From contig OU015652.1 of the NCBI GenBank assembly GCA_907165275.2, positions 4,231,001 to 4,295,000 on the forward strand: a stretch of 64,000 nt of DNA. Reading direction: 5' to 3'. The translations under genes and the position numbers were made by a program. Shown here piece after piece: positions 46,298 to 58,797 of this stretch. Source of the stretch: Zygaena filipendulae. Its lineage: Eukaryota > Arthropoda > Insecta > Lepidoptera > Zygaenidae. Below the pieces are notes generated by a model, which saw nothing but the letters and a program-made list of their open reading frames with translations, had not been told where the DNA came from and did no database searches. Numbering within the stretch: the stretch's first letter is position 1; the number at the start of each line of letters is the position of its first letter.

Positions 46298-46712
46298 GGT
46301 CCATTTACATCTACAGACATTGAGCGTGTCCGACATGCTCCGTCGCAGACAAATTTCTCCAATACAGTGAATATTAACGTATTCACATCTATCGTAACAC
46401 GGCCGCGCAGATGCAGACAGACACGGGCCGTACCCGGCCGGTATTCGCGGAAAGAATATTTCGACTGCGCGCTTCATTTCTGTGCGTGTTTGTGGTGCAC
46501 GAGCAGTGTGAATAGAGCATCGGCACCAGCGGCGGCGTCTGCCACGGAACGTTGCTGGCACGCTCAGATGTAAGGCCCGCCGCCCATTGTGACTTTTTGT
46601 CGACGTGACTTTCTGTCACAATGGGCGGCGGGCCTAAGTAAACGGCGGCGTCTGTCTGTGTCTATGACGGAACGTGTCTGGCGCACTTAATGTCTGTAGA
46701 TATAAACGAACC
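46298..46712. mobile_element. TIR element with GC-rich core, carrying a nested MITE
   Basis: GGTCCATTTACATCTACAGA..GTCCGACATGCTCCGTCGCA is mirrored at about 46640-46712 (GACGGAACGTGTCTGGCGCA..ATGTCTGTAGATATAAAC). A second partial terminal block (ACGGAACGTTGCTGGCACGC) lies at about 46542-46563. A Harbinger-like hairpin is inserted at 46574-46634. Overlapping ORFs inside are GC-driven. Confidence 0.65.
46574..46634. mobile_element. 61-bp hairpin derivative of a Harbinger-like MITE
   Basis: 20-bp perfect stem (GGCCCGCCGCCCATTGTGAC and complement) around the loop TTTTTGTCGACGTGACTTTCT. TAA target duplication on both sides (46571-46573, 46635-46637). The full-length relative is at 57943-58126. 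Confidence 0.8.
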
Positions 46713-47137
46713 GTTACTCGTATACATAAACGAAAATTGAATATGAAATCTCAGTCAGACGTCACTGATTGAAGTGTGAATTCAAGTAGATAACAATTAT
46801 TATATAAATCTTCAAATCCAATTTACAATAAAATTATATTTGAAGTAAGTACCTACCTAGTATCTATCAGGTATATACCGGTATATTCTTTTCTCCTGAC
46901 GTCGTTTGTTTACCGTATTAGTCAACATTTGTAAAGGTAGTTAATAATTCTAAGTGCATTGTTGCCCTATTAATTTTGAAATAATGAAAATAAAATCATA
47001 AAATTTATATTTATACTTTTTTCCATAATATCCTGACGTACAATCTACTTGATCTTAAATGTCTGTCTAAGTACAGTGATATAGACAAGCGCGGCGTTTC
47101 CAACAAGTCCGTCTGAGAACGAAAGAAAGCTAATAAT

Positions 47138-47458
47138 AGGCATGTTGACTAATATTTTTTTAGTTCGTCTTGTAGATTATTAAAAAATATTGGACACGTA
47201 TTTTTTCTTTTTTTACGTAATCAAAAAATAACGGCGATATATTGAGTTGAAATTTCGCGTGACGTCACTATTCTGACAGTTTGTATGGCGGTTTTTGCGG
47301 TTAGTGACGTCACGACCCCCTCACCCTAAAATTTAATGTGCTTTATCTCTGTATATTTTAATTTATTTGAAAAAGCAAAAAAATAGGTGTCTATTGTTTT
47401 TTTATTTTCTAACTGACGGACTAATTAGAATTTTGATTTTTAAAAGTAGTCAACATCC
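47138..47458 (+). mobile_element. TGACGTCA-carrying MITE, copy C
   Basis: Outer ends GGCATGTTGACTAA and GTAGTCAACATCC. TGACGTCA at 47260-47267 and 47305-47312. Very similar to copy B in reverse orientation. Confidence 0.75.
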
Positions 47459-49768
47459 TCATTACTGTTGTAAGAAAAATTTAACAATTTGCAGGTACCT
47501 ACTTCGGATCGAGTATAAATCGATGAGGACACAGCAATTCATCAAGTGGTGACTAGCTATCGATCATTGTCTCGTGAGTGGTGATGGTGACGTAGCTGCT
47601 GTGGCCTTGTCACTTCTTTTGATAAGGAATTTGGAAGTGTGTGCAGGAGATTTCACACTAATCTCATTGCCTACATTGTCGTATTAAGTAATAAAAAAGC
47701 CATTATTATTTAATATCCAATCCCGCTTCTGTTCAGGTCTTGTGTCATTGGCGTCTGATGGGGGCCTGCTTTGACGTCAATTATGTAGGCGTTCTTTTCT
47801 TCTCAGGAGGATATATAACTCTCTTACGATGTATTTTATGATTTATCTCATCTATCAATATTGGTTTTTGAACACAGAAATACTTTAAATATAATTTCAA
47901 AAAAGTGGCGTCGAAACGGCCTTCAGGCGCGTTAGCGTTAGGTCCCATTTCCTGAATGTCCAATCACGTCATTGCGTCTATTTTCTTGACCGTCCCCTTG
48001 ACTCCCTTGAACTTCCACTTTCCTAAATATTCCTGATTTTAACTCAACAAGTTGGTAAACTATCATCGGGAGATCTCATAAATAGTGGCAGATTTTTTAT
48101 GTTATTATAAATATTTGCTACATTGACTTCTACTACGTTAGTTGTAGAATAAGTTAATAAGAGAAGGTGTTATTAGGAAAAGTGCTATAACAATCTGCAT
48201 CTAGTTCACTTAGGATAGTATAAATCCACTTAATATCACCGGAATGCATGGTCACGCCCGGGTGCTTTTGAGTAAACCACAACTCAACATCATAATGAGC
48301 TTTGTCTACGTTTGCGGATTTGACGCGGGGAATAAGTACTTACCGTAGGTACCTACTGTTGAAAGCATTTATTTTCTTGTTTAATTTTAATTTAAAACCT
48401 TTGAGTTTGACTCTTTAATTTTTGTAGTAATCCACATATTTAAAAACCTTTTTTTTAAGAACTTAACAATATGTAAGTATACATTAAAAACCTCCTCTTT
48501 CAAGTTGTTGTTAATGAAGCTTAATAACCATGATTAAATTTAGGTATAAGCACATTGTAAAAATAATTATAAAATTTTATGCTTTTGTTCCTGACATACA
48601 ATAAAATTGTGTTTTGTAACTTGAACACTATACCTACACGAAAGCAATATTTAAACCACTAATTATTCTTTAAGCAGACAAAGATGAGAAGGAGATAAAG
48701 TTTGGTACCTATGTAGGAAGGTAGGTACCGCAAGATCTGACAGGAGCTAATCTTGCAAATGTTGACCAGTTAATGTAGATCCTTCAAAACACAACTTCAA
48801 CTTTGTGTTTACTTCAAAGTGGTTCATTTTACACGCTGAAGGGAGTAGATGCGGATCTTGTTATAATAGACGGCGTTTTCACTTGACTGAAGATGCATAA
48901 TCTCCGCATCGGATTAAATACGTCAGCGAGTAAGTTTCCGATTTAAGTTACACTCAGCGAAATTGAAATATAAATATTAATCTTTCTCTTGATTAACTGC
49001 TCATTATGAGCACTGAAATATTTATTTTTTTAAATGGCGTAGTGATGGTTGTATAGTCCTCATGTGGTAACCATAAAATGGGATAATATAATTGTTATTA
49101 AATTATAAATCTTAATCCCTTTAGTGATATAAAAACTCAAATATTTGGATGACTCAAATGTGCTACCAAGCCACTTGTTAAAAGACAGAGAGATCAGTTT
49201 ATTTTTATTACAACATAGAATCTCCGAGGGAGTTCTGAAATTCGTGTGAATGCAACCGCAAGCAATTAATGATGATTTTTAACCACTCATCACAACATTT
49301 ATAATACCTATTTGTTGTGATCGAATTTGAATATAACAAGAACTATAGTTTCCCTAAGCATTTTGTCATGAATACTACAAGTAGATATAAAAATAAAAAT
49401 AGGTCTAGTTAAATTTTATCCATGATAAGTAAAGAAAATATGTACACACATACTATTTAGTATACGTACCTACATAATATTACTATTTAGAACAAAATGT
49501 TTCCAAATAATATATTCAAGGTCGTAGCATTTGTACAGACTATCCTAATAGATGGGTATAAAAGCAATTAATGAGTTTCTAAGTGAGTCAAAGTCGCTTA
49601 AACCGAAACACACAACTTTATTGTTCTAATGCAAATATGTTTTCAGTTGTTCTATAAAATGGTTTGAATAAGTCTATTCCATTTCAAAACGTGTCTGACC
49701 TTCGATCTCCTAACTTCGTACTATAAAAGAACTCTTTTAGTAACTAATTATTATTTATTTATCTACTA
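47459..49768. other. Repeat-poor stretch, no gene recognised
   Basis: Apart from a Helitron-like trace near 49200-49262 (CCGAGGGAGTTCTGAAATTC), nothing recognised. It may be intronic or regulatory host sequence. Confidence 0.35.
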
Positions 49769-49960
49769 CTAGCTGTGCCCCGCCGTTTCACCCGCGTGAG
49801 TTTCGGATTCCCGTAGGAAATCCAAAGTAACCTAATTAACTTCTTATAACATCGGCTTATTATTAGCAGTGAAAGTCCCGTCAAAATCGGTTCAACCGTT
49901 TCGGAGATTTATCCGTGTATTTACATAACTATAAATTTGTGAAATAGTAACAAGAGAAAA
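49769..49960 (-). mobile_element. Helitron-like element
   Basis: CTAG at 49769-49772, TGTGCCCCGCCGTTTCACCC, GAAAGTCCCGTCAAAATCGG and GTTTCGGAGATTTATCC. Confidence 0.65.
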
Positions 49961-51473
49961 AAGCAGAAAGAGAGAAAGAGAATACAGACAACGATTTTAT
50001 TATTATATTTAGTTTTACAACATCCATAAAAATTGAGTTTAGTTAATTTTTTTTCTCATCATCCTTAATGCCTTTTTTGAAACGAATATCGCTGATAGGT
50101 TTCTCTGGATTTAATAATAAACGAAGATTCTCAATTAATATAAAAAAAAAATACGTCTGGGAATCTATAATTAATTCAACAGCTGTCATCCCAATGGTTA
50201 CAAGAATGCCCCGAATTATTAAGTTTGCCATTCATCCCTATTGAGCCATAAATAATTAATAAATAAGTACAATACCTATAGGTTCACCTAGGCTCCAGAT
50301 CTCCTACTTTCTCTGACTGTAACATTATATCATAATAAGTCATGTGCCTCTGGTGGAGGTAAATAAATATTATAATTTAAAGATTCACACAACAACCTCA
50401 CGAATTGCGAATCATGATGGGCATCAGACCATTGGTTCATCTAATCACAACTCAATGTCGTCGCAACGTACTTGAGCACGCGTTTTTTTCTTGACATCTT
50501 CTTGTTAACTGTTCAGAGAACCGGAAAGTAGCTGAATGCTGAATACACCAGCCACCACTTGTCGGTAACTCGCCTCGGCATACTTACTTTGCGATATCTA
50601 ATGTGAATCGAATTTAGATCAAAGTTGTTGATTGAAAATAATAGTACTTTTTGAAGTTTGCTTGAGCAGGTGAGGAAATAATAATAATTATTGCGTTACG
50701 CGTTACACTCCATGTACCTACCTATACGCACATAAATGTACCAAGACATTGTAGGTAACAGAGGGGCTATTATATTGTAACTTTTATTTCTATAATTTTT
50801 CGGTTGCATTAAAAAAACATAGCTGTTCTGCGATTACAATATGCACGTTTTTACACCCACAATACCTAGCAATCAACCAAAATAAACATACTTCAAAAGT
50901 TGAAGCTGTCTTAACATGGTTAGTTGATCCACTAATGAATGCAACAAAAGTTACATAATTGCACTGCAGGTGTCGTTGGGGTCGAAAGCGTAATACTTAG
51001 TATTTCCGTAAGTATTTATTATATTTTTATTTTATTTTCGTTTATTTAGGACGACAACAGCCACAAGAACATATTATAATTTTAGGTTTCAAGATTACAC
51101 TATTAGCCAATGATTTATTTAGTTTTCTATTAATTTTTTTTATTCAGTTGTTGACAGGTGACAATGTTTTATTAGCCACACTGCACACGTACCTTCTTTT
51201 CGAAATGAAACTTAAGATTATATGGACACGCTGGAGAATTTTTATTACTAAGATACTGTAAGCATTTGTGGTCGAATGATCACTTAGGCACCAATTCATA
51301 GAATTTTTAAATGTTCTTTACAAGTAAGTACCTACCTGCACCTAACCTACACACTGTTGCACGTACCTCTTTTTCTTTAAGCAAAACCTCGATCGTTGCT
51401 CTGATAACATAGACGTTTCAAAATATCTACCAAAAAAATACCGTTAAAAGCAGTCAAAAGCGAAGCATTCAAT
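49961..51473. other. Unassigned stretch
   Basis: AT-rich, no convincing ORF or repeat. The minus frame at 50043-50231 is not supported by any motif. Confidence 0.3.
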
Positions 51474-51680
51474 AGGCTAGTGACAGATTTTAGTTTTTAG
51501 TCCGTCATGTAGAATAATAAACCGTTTATACCAACCGCTCTATGATGTCACGAGCCCTAACGTGATGCATTTTATCTAAGTATTTTATCAATAATTTGAA
51601 AAAGCAAAAAAGTATCTATTATTTTTTTTATGTCTAACTAATGGACTAAATAAAATTTTGATTTTCATATCCAGGAAAAA
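51474..51680 (+). mobile_element. TGACGTCA-type MITE, copy D (decayed)
   Basis: TTTAGTCCGTCATGTAGAAT..GGACTAAAT ends are retained. The internal site has drifted to TGATGTCA and part of the left arm is deleted. Confidence 0.55.
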
Positions 51681-52191
51681 TGCCATATTACACACGCATA
51701 AATTATCGAAAACAACCAAAACATACACACCTACCTACGGTCAACATAGAAATTCCTTCTTTTTTGAAGTCAGTTACAGAACAAATTTCAATTCTTTAGC
51801 CGCACGTGCCTCTGCCACATAAATTAATAAATTAAGATTTTGTAGTACCTAAGTATAAACGTAATTTAGGGAAAGAACTCGGCTATACTAACAAAATTTG
51901 CTAAGGATTAATTTACCAGTGTTATGAAATAAAGTGAAATAACTTAAAAATCTCGTTTACTCTGAAAAAATCTTTACTCTAGGTTTAATAAAAAATTTCA
52001 TAAAGCTTCAAAAAAATTTGTATTAATAAGGTTGAATTAAATATCTAATTATGGTAGTAACACTTAAGTTACGAAAAAGTTACGAAAATTGGATGTGATT
52101 AATGATTATGCAATAAAGTGTCAATTAACGCAGCAAAAAGGCAACTTTGAGAAAATGCATTAAAGTTTTCAGATGACTTTTATTTTTGACT

Positions 52192-52365
52192 AACTGTGCC
52201 CCGCAGTTTAACCCGGTGAGTTTCGGAATTCCCGCAGGAACTCCAAAGTAGCCAAATTTACTGCTTGTAACATCAGCTAATTAGCAGTAAAGTCCGGCAA
52301 AATCAGTCCAACCGATTCGAAGATTCACCCGCATGAATTTCGGAATTCCCGCAGGTAGTTACATC
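52192..52365 (-). repeat. Helitron-like element, decayed and duplicated
   Basis: ACTGTGCCCCGCAGTTTAAC, GGAATTCCCGCAGGAACTCC, then a second partial 3' block near 52325-52355. Confidence 0.6.
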
Positions 52366-52615
52366 AAACTTCTTTTATTCTTCTGCTCCTTACAATATAT
52401 AACAAACACAACCAAAAATTAATTAGCGAAATTCGTCCACGCATAGTGCCGTGATCAAGGGAAATAGGGATTCATTTTTATACCTATAATATAAACATAA
52501 TATATAAAATAAGATTAGGATAGTACTAGACGATTCGAACGAAGTCGTATAATATCCCTTCTCACTTACCTACCTAGTGTTATGCACCATTTTCTTATAA
52601 TAATACTAGCTGTTC

Positions 52616-52915
52616 CCCGCGGTTTCACCCGCGGAAATTTCGGAGATCCCGCAGGAATTCCGGAATGTAAAGTACCTACCCTATGTCCTTCTCTGTACCC
52701 CTGACAATGTGTACCTAAGTATGCAAAATTTCATGAGATTTCACCGACTTTAATTTCGGAGTTCCTGCGGGAACTCCGAGATAAAAAGTATCATATGTCC
52801 GTTTCCTGGTTCTAAGCTACCTCCCTACCAATTTTCAGCCAAATCGGTTCAGCCGTTCTTGAGTTATAAATAGTGTAACTAACACGACTTTCTTTTATAT
52901 ATATATATATAGATT
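52616..52915 (-). mobile_element. Helitron-like element with duplicated 3' block
   Basis: CTAG at 52616-52619, CCCCGCGGTTTCACCCGCGG, a second TTTCACCGAC..GGGAACTCCGAG block at about 52740, then GGTTCAGCCGTTCTTGAGTT and a TATATATA end. Confidence 0.65.
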
Positions 52916-55900
52916 TAGAAAAAGAATAAATAAATAAAACAGCGGACAATCTTAATGAAAATGCAAGTTTTGTATTAGAAAAACTCGTAGGTACAGGTCA
53001 TTCTAGCAGCAAAAATTTTAACTGTTTAATGTTTATGGCACAATAATTTATGTTCGTAAAATATTACGAAATTTTGAAATATCTTACGTTGATATGCTGT
53101 ACCACACCATCCTATCTATTGAATAATAAAGTAGTCTTCTGGAATTTAGATTTTCTAAGGCTTTACTTGTAAAATATAGATGTCATATTTAATGTTCAAG
53201 CATTACAAAATTATTTTACTTAACATTTGATTGTGAAATATTCTACGACTGATATAAAACAACATGACATCCTGATGGCGTTGGCGATGTGTATCAATAT
53301 TTGTGGCTTAACGCTGTGTTGTTTATTGACATCCAGTTAACATTCCACGCGCGAAATTGTGACATTATCTAATATAATAATTCATACCTAACCCTATTAT
53401 AATGTTCGCAGTAATTTACACAAGACGCTAGTGCGACGAGCACGTTGTATAATAAATAGCATAACACGATATAGTATCTAGCCAGATCTTGCTACCTAAT
53501 ACCTACATATTATTGTACCTGCTAATTAAATTTTACCCCAAGATAAATATCACACAGTTATGTATGCTACATTGTTAATTGAAAACCGTGTCATTTATTA
53601 TTATGAGACAGTGTTAAGTCTTACTAAACGTTACACATAAGAGTGGCATAGAGCTGAGTTAAATTCGGTATTTCGTCATAGAGTTTTTATATAATGGAAT
53701 CTTTACTGTCACACCTATAAACACACAAATTGTTACATCTGTTACGTACTATATGCCTGTTCTATTATTAAACAGTGTTAAAAAAACCAGTGTTAAAAAC
53801 ACTCATCGACTTAAGACGATAATTTAAATTTTATTTTATTTTTATTTTATTTATTTATACATTCATTTTTACAAAGCAAATAATTTACAAAATAGTGTGA
53901 ATAAACTTTCAAAAGTTTCTCCTCACACTAGATGATTCGGTAGGTAACAGTTTTAACAAATTATACAAGTTCTACTACAATGAACGGAGATTGACTAATC
54001 CGCTGGTTGCCCAGATTCTTTCGAAGCAATCAATAAATAATTCAAAGGACAAGAAATTCGGTACAGTCTTCTTGTGGTCTATAGGTAAGTCAAACTTGGT
54101 AACTTTACAGTCGAAACTTGCATAAAGTTATCAACTTGGAACCGATAACGTCTCTAAGACCTAAACCAACAAACTACGTTTCGGAATAATTGATTTTGTG
54201 GCGAACTTTATGAGACCACACTTACAGCAGTTTCGGCCGGAGGTATTTGATCAAAGGTATGTTAAAACAATGATGGTGAACATCGAAATATATACTTATT
54301 GCTTAATATTTTCTAATATAGGAGATATGCAGAAGTAATATTAATCTTTGGTTACAGTAGGTAGGTACATTAGAATTTCAATGACGTTGTAGAATTGCAG
54401 ATACAAAAAACATAGCTGTTGTTAGTTTTAAATGACTATTAACATTGAAACAATATTCTGTACGCTGTGTAATAATTAGGTACATAATAGGGCTTTTGTA
54501 CCATGAAGTTTATAAATAAATAAATCAATAAAATGGTGGTGTCATGGGCACCTTTGCCGCTGGTATGACCCGGGACGGTATTTTTGAGTGACTTCTTTTT
54601 TATTTGACTGTATTTTTAAATATTATTGTATGGATTTGACTTCACTAATATGTTGATTTGTTGATAAAAGTCAGTCACAATTTATTACGATTCCCGTAAA
54701 CATTCCGAAATAACTATAGTAGGCTCCATTATGTTACTCAGAAATACTGTAGCTTCCTATGAGTGATTTTTTTTAAATAGGTTCAGTAGTTTGTTAATTT
54801 AGCAACAACCAGACAAAAATTCAAACGTGTTCTCTGTATAATATTTGTATAGATTCTCTTGCCCGCTAAGTTGACTGGAAGAGTTTTTGAATAAAATTCA
54901 TCCATTTACCCATAATATTATTAGTTCAGCATCCAATTGTGTATATTGTCCTACTAGTGTTAAATATCTGTTTATGTTGAAATAAAAAAAATGAAAACAA
55001 CAAAATAAAAATATTAGGAGCGTATTTTACCCGTTTTACGCCGGATACGTAAACTTGAGGAAATATGTATAGTGTGAGTAGTTACATACCTAAGTTTTGG
55101 CTGATTCAGCAGAAATTTGTAAAAAAAACTATCACATTCAAATTTGAATATTAATTTATTGCCCAAAAAGAATCACAAAAAATTTACTTGAAAATGATAG
55201 GAAGCAGGTTTGATTGTCCTTATATCTGTCATTGCGTCATCAAACACAGTCCTATCAGCGAAATTAAATTGTTAACAAACAAATGTAACTAAAAATTGGC
55301 ATACTAACTCTTAGACTAAGACAAAATTGTTACTAACTATAAAATTGCGTCATAGTTACTTGAAATAAAAATGATTTATTAAGTATATTAATTATTATTA
55401 TTATTATTGTTATTCCAAATAGTTAGACCAGTAATCCGATGATTAGGCAAATAAAATAAAAAAGAAAGGACACAGACAACTTTTGACATTCATTGAATCT
55501 TATTGCAGTTGAAAGACTGACAAAACTAGTTACGTAGATATTTCTGATTCTGACTGTAGGTACACACGGTACCTACTGCGGGTGTTGCGTACTTTTCAGT
55601 TAGTCGTGCGATAACGAGCAGAACCGACTGTTTCTCTTGCGCAAGTTGAATAACGACTTGATAAAATCCGTCCACATCAGAAATGAATGTAAACATAAAC
55701 CACAGTAGGCACAATACTACCACAATTTACAAACTTGTCGATAGGATTTGTACCTCACTGTTTACAAAATCAAAAAGTTCATAATTACCTAGAACTATGG
55801 ATTTCATTGTGTTTTTAAAAAATCGTCGAAAACAACTTGTCTATAGTCAACCAACCAACCAACTAATATTCTAAATAGAAACACTCTCGTGGGGAGAATC

Positions 55901-56358
55901 TCAACAAAAGTTATTTTAAATAATCAGTAAATATATATATATATTTTTTAAATAACGGAATATTTCCTTAAATAAAATTTGCTATCTTCAATATTAAGGG
56001 TAGGGTTCGATTATTCCACTCTGTTAAATCGGTTTGAGTTCAAATATTCATAAAAAGAATCGTTAATTACTCAATCAGTTTGCCCTTTTGAATATTGAAA
56101 TTTGTGCTCTTTGACTTACGCATGGTTAGTCGAATCTTTCGTAGAACAATGGAATTATTAATTTCGTTAAAATAAATCCAAATCTATAATCTAAAAGCTT
56201 AGCTTCTGAATAACTTATAAAAAGGCTAATTGAGGAAATATATTTCGATCAAATATTTTACTGGGAGGATCTGGGAGGACAGCCGTTCACGCGTGATGCC
56301 GTGATGAAGAGAAAAAGGGGATTAATTTATGTATATATATACATATATATAAAAATTA
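52916..56358. other. Repeat-poor stretch
   Basis: AT-rich. (ATT)n tract near 55390-55407. One candidate exon at 55526-55723, listed separately. No other gene recognised. Confidence 0.35.
55526..55723 (-). other. Candidate exon or small ORF with hydrophobic leader
   Basis: On minus the frame reads a hydrophobic VVLCLLWFMFTFISDVDG then FYQVVIQLAQEKQSVLLVIA and RLTEKYATPAVGT before ending in TAG. The first ATG is at 55696. It resembles a signal peptide plus a secreted or receptor N-terminus. Donor-like GTAGGT/GTACCG lie where the good composition stops, near 55575. No family recognised; no partner exon found. Confidence 0.25.
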
Positions 56359-56359
56359 A

Positions 56360-56552
56360 TCCGGAATTCCGGAGTTCCCGCGGGAATTCCGGGATAAAAA
56401 GCACCCTATGTCCTCTGTACCTCTGACAACGTGCATGGCAAATTTCATCCAAGCCGTCCAGCCGTGTGAAAGTGTGGATGTTTGTTACTCAATCACGAAA
56501 AGGTGTGATTGATGTTTGATCCACACCTTCACATTTATAATATTAGTAGGAT
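56360..56552 (-). mobile_element. Helitron-like element, 3' hairpin missing
   Basis: GGAGTTCCCGCGGGAATTCC, CTGACAACGTGCATGGCAAA, GTGGATGTTTGTTACTCAAT, and the 5' end read on minus TCCTACTAATATTATAAATG. Confidence 0.65.
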
Positions 56553-57020
56553 AATATATTATGTAATATACCCTAGGAGTCATTTTTAAAACAATGAAAA
56601 CCAAATATGTAGGTACATATTTTATCAGTTGTCAAACGAACGCTGTGAACCCTTGCAAACATTTTCTAGGATGCTTTTCGAGCATTAATGACATTTCGGT
56701 ACGGTTTTCATATTAAATAACATTACTATACATATAACCTACTGTTAGCTGTTGTCGACGTCATGTGTTATGTAACTTAGTGCTTGTTATGTTAGTGATT
56801 TAGACCGTTTAATGTTCCTAAGTCGTTCCAAGGTAAAGGTCAAACGTGCATTTCCTCATTGCAAATTGAAATCGATGCAACTTATTTCATTTCCTTAAAT
56901 ATGTAAAAACAAATTGAAACGGCTTCCTTAAGAATTATTTTGTATTTGTTTTCAATTTAATTCATGTTGTAAACATCCGAGCGGGAGAAAACGCGCAGTG
57001 CAGGATATTAATATCGAAAA
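56553..57020. other. Unassigned stretch
   Basis: No feature supported. Confidence 0.35.
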
Positions 57021-57225
57021 CTAGCTATCCCCGCGGTTTCACGCGTGGTAATTTCAGAGTTCTTGCTGGAATTCCAGAATAAACTACTCGTATATACCTT
57101 CCTCTTGAATCACGCTATCTATTGGTGAAATCCGCATGAAAATCTATTCAGTAGTTTTTAAATTTATCGCGAACAGACAGCCAGACGCAGCGGACGACTC
57201 TGTTTCACAATATGTAGTAGTGATT
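57021..57225 (-). mobile_element. Helitron-like element, family 3
   Basis: CTAG at 57021-57024, CCCCGCGGTTTCACGCGTGG, CTATTGGTGAAATCCGCATG, GCGAACAGACAGCCAGACGC, ending CACAATATG. Confidence 0.65.
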
Positions 57226-57398
57226 ATCGCACAACGAAGTTATAAAGTAAAATGTCATAGGGCTTCGAAGTAAATTTATTATTTTTACTGATCACTCAAT
57301 CGTCCGATCGACGGACGGATGAATGGATGGATATATAGGTCAATTTTCTGATTGATGGTTGAATGAATTGGCTGACCGTCAGATGAATCAATGGATAG

Positions 57399-57664
57399 AT
57401 TTTTTTTTATGTCATAGGGGGCAAACGGGCATGTGACACACTGGATGGTAAGTGATAACCGCTGCCCATGGACATTTGCAACACCAGAAGGCATGCTGGT
57501 GCGTTGTTGACCTGGAATGGGTATGGGAACTGGCTTTCAAGTGAGGCTATCAGAAGTGCTTGGCGACAGATTTTTAACTTGAAGGTACCACCAAGCGAAG
57601 GTTTCCCCACGATGTTTCCCTTCACCGACAGCTCAAGCTCATTGTTAGAGTTTGAACCTAACTA
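57399..57664 (-). mobile_element. tRNA-derived SINE, nearly full length
   Basis: Minus copy of the SINE at 62375-62730: A-rich end at 57399-57406, GGGGGCAAACGGGCATGTGA, and at the head GCTCAAGCTCATTGTTAGAG plus a B-box complement (TTTGAACCTA, 57651-57660). The middle has a deletion relative to the full copy. Confidence 0.75.
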
Positions 57665-57942
57665 TGAGCTTGGTCGGTTTTTTTTTATTTCTTCGATATT
57701 TGCCTAGGTAGGTATTTATTACGGAGGTTCTTGCTCCTATATGAAATCTGGTTTTTTTGTCAGCAAAAACCTTTTTACCTCCAAAAACTAATCAAAAAGT
57801 CCTTTAGATACTTCAATGTGCCTGATTGCTTAAATGCGGAAAAAGGTTTTTTCAGCCCTTATTGTACTGACAGCAAAACATAAATACGTCTGGCTATATT
57901 AGTGTATATTAAAGGCTTATCTGTTGGTATACATTACACTAA

Positions 57943-58126
57943 GGCCCGCCGCTGATTGTGACTTTTTGTCGACGTGACTTTCTGTCACTTATCAAGTGCA
58001 ATGAAAACTATACTGAGTCACCGTATTATCACGTTACCATTACGAGCGCACTCAGTATAGTTTTCATTGCACTTGACTAAGTGACAGAAAGTCACGTCGA
58101 CAAAAAGTCACAATCAGCGGCGGGCC
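57943..58126. mobile_element. Harbinger-like MITE, about 76-bp inverted ends
   Basis: GGCCCGCCGCTGATTGTGAC, TTTTTGTCGACGTGACTTTC and AAGTGCAATGAAAACTATAC are mirrored almost perfectly at the right. A 30-bp loop, and a TAA duplication at 57940-57942 and 58127-58129. Confidence 0.8.
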
Positions 58127-58333
58127 TAATATTATAAATTCGAAAGTGTGCTTCGGTTCACTTTATATACACAGTTGGAATATTTGTTACACATTTACAT
58201 TCAAACAGCTGAATGGATTCGGTGACATTCTGGATTGGAGATGAGTTATACCTACTCTGAATTAATTCATAGATTAAAACTGCACTACACAAGCATAGTT
58301 GAAGTCCAAGCATTATTACTAACTATTTATATA

Positions 58334-58510
58334 CTAGCTGTGCCCCGTGGTTTCACCCGTGCGAGTTTCGTAAATCTCGCAGGAACTCCAAAGTAGCTTA
58401 ATTTCTTATAACATCAGCTAATTAGAAGTGAAAGTCCCGTCAAAATCGGTCCAACTGTTTCGGTGATTCACCCGCGTGAGTTTCGGAATTCCCGCAGTAA
58501 CTCCAAACTT
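58334..58510 (-). mobile_element. Helitron-like element, duplicated 3' block
   Basis: CTAG at 58334-58337, TGTGCCCCGTGGTTTCACCC, GTCAAAATCGGTCCAACTGT, then a second TTCACCCGCGTGAGTTTCGG. Confidence 0.65.
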
Positions 58511-58654
58511 ACTGTAATGCAAACAATGTACTGCGACCTCACAGCACCACCCACCCTTATACTAAGCTACTTATATTTTTAATTTCACTCTCACTCTTTT
58601 TTTTTGTTTTTTATCTTTCTAGTTAAGTAGGTACCTATATTATGTTACTAATAT

Positions 58655-58797
58655 AAGGAAAGGTTGCCTGGAAGAAATTGCTTTTAAGCAATAAGGCCGC
58701 CCTTTGTTGCCTGTATTTTCCACCATTTATTTATATATTTGTATTTATATTTGTTTTTGGCGACAATAAAGAATATTTGATTTGATTTGATTTGATT
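58655..58797 (+). mobile_element. LINE 3' end with (TTTGA)n tail
   Basis: GGTTGCCTGGAAGAAATTGC, AAGCAATAAGGCCGCCC, GGCGACAATAAAGAATATT, then TTTGA repeats (about 58770-58792). Same 3' UTR type as 28400-28560. Confidence 0.65.

Noticed and set aside
46271..46619. Overlapping ORFs on both strands
   Set aside because: They lie inside the GC-rich core and ends of a TIR element and show no protein motif.
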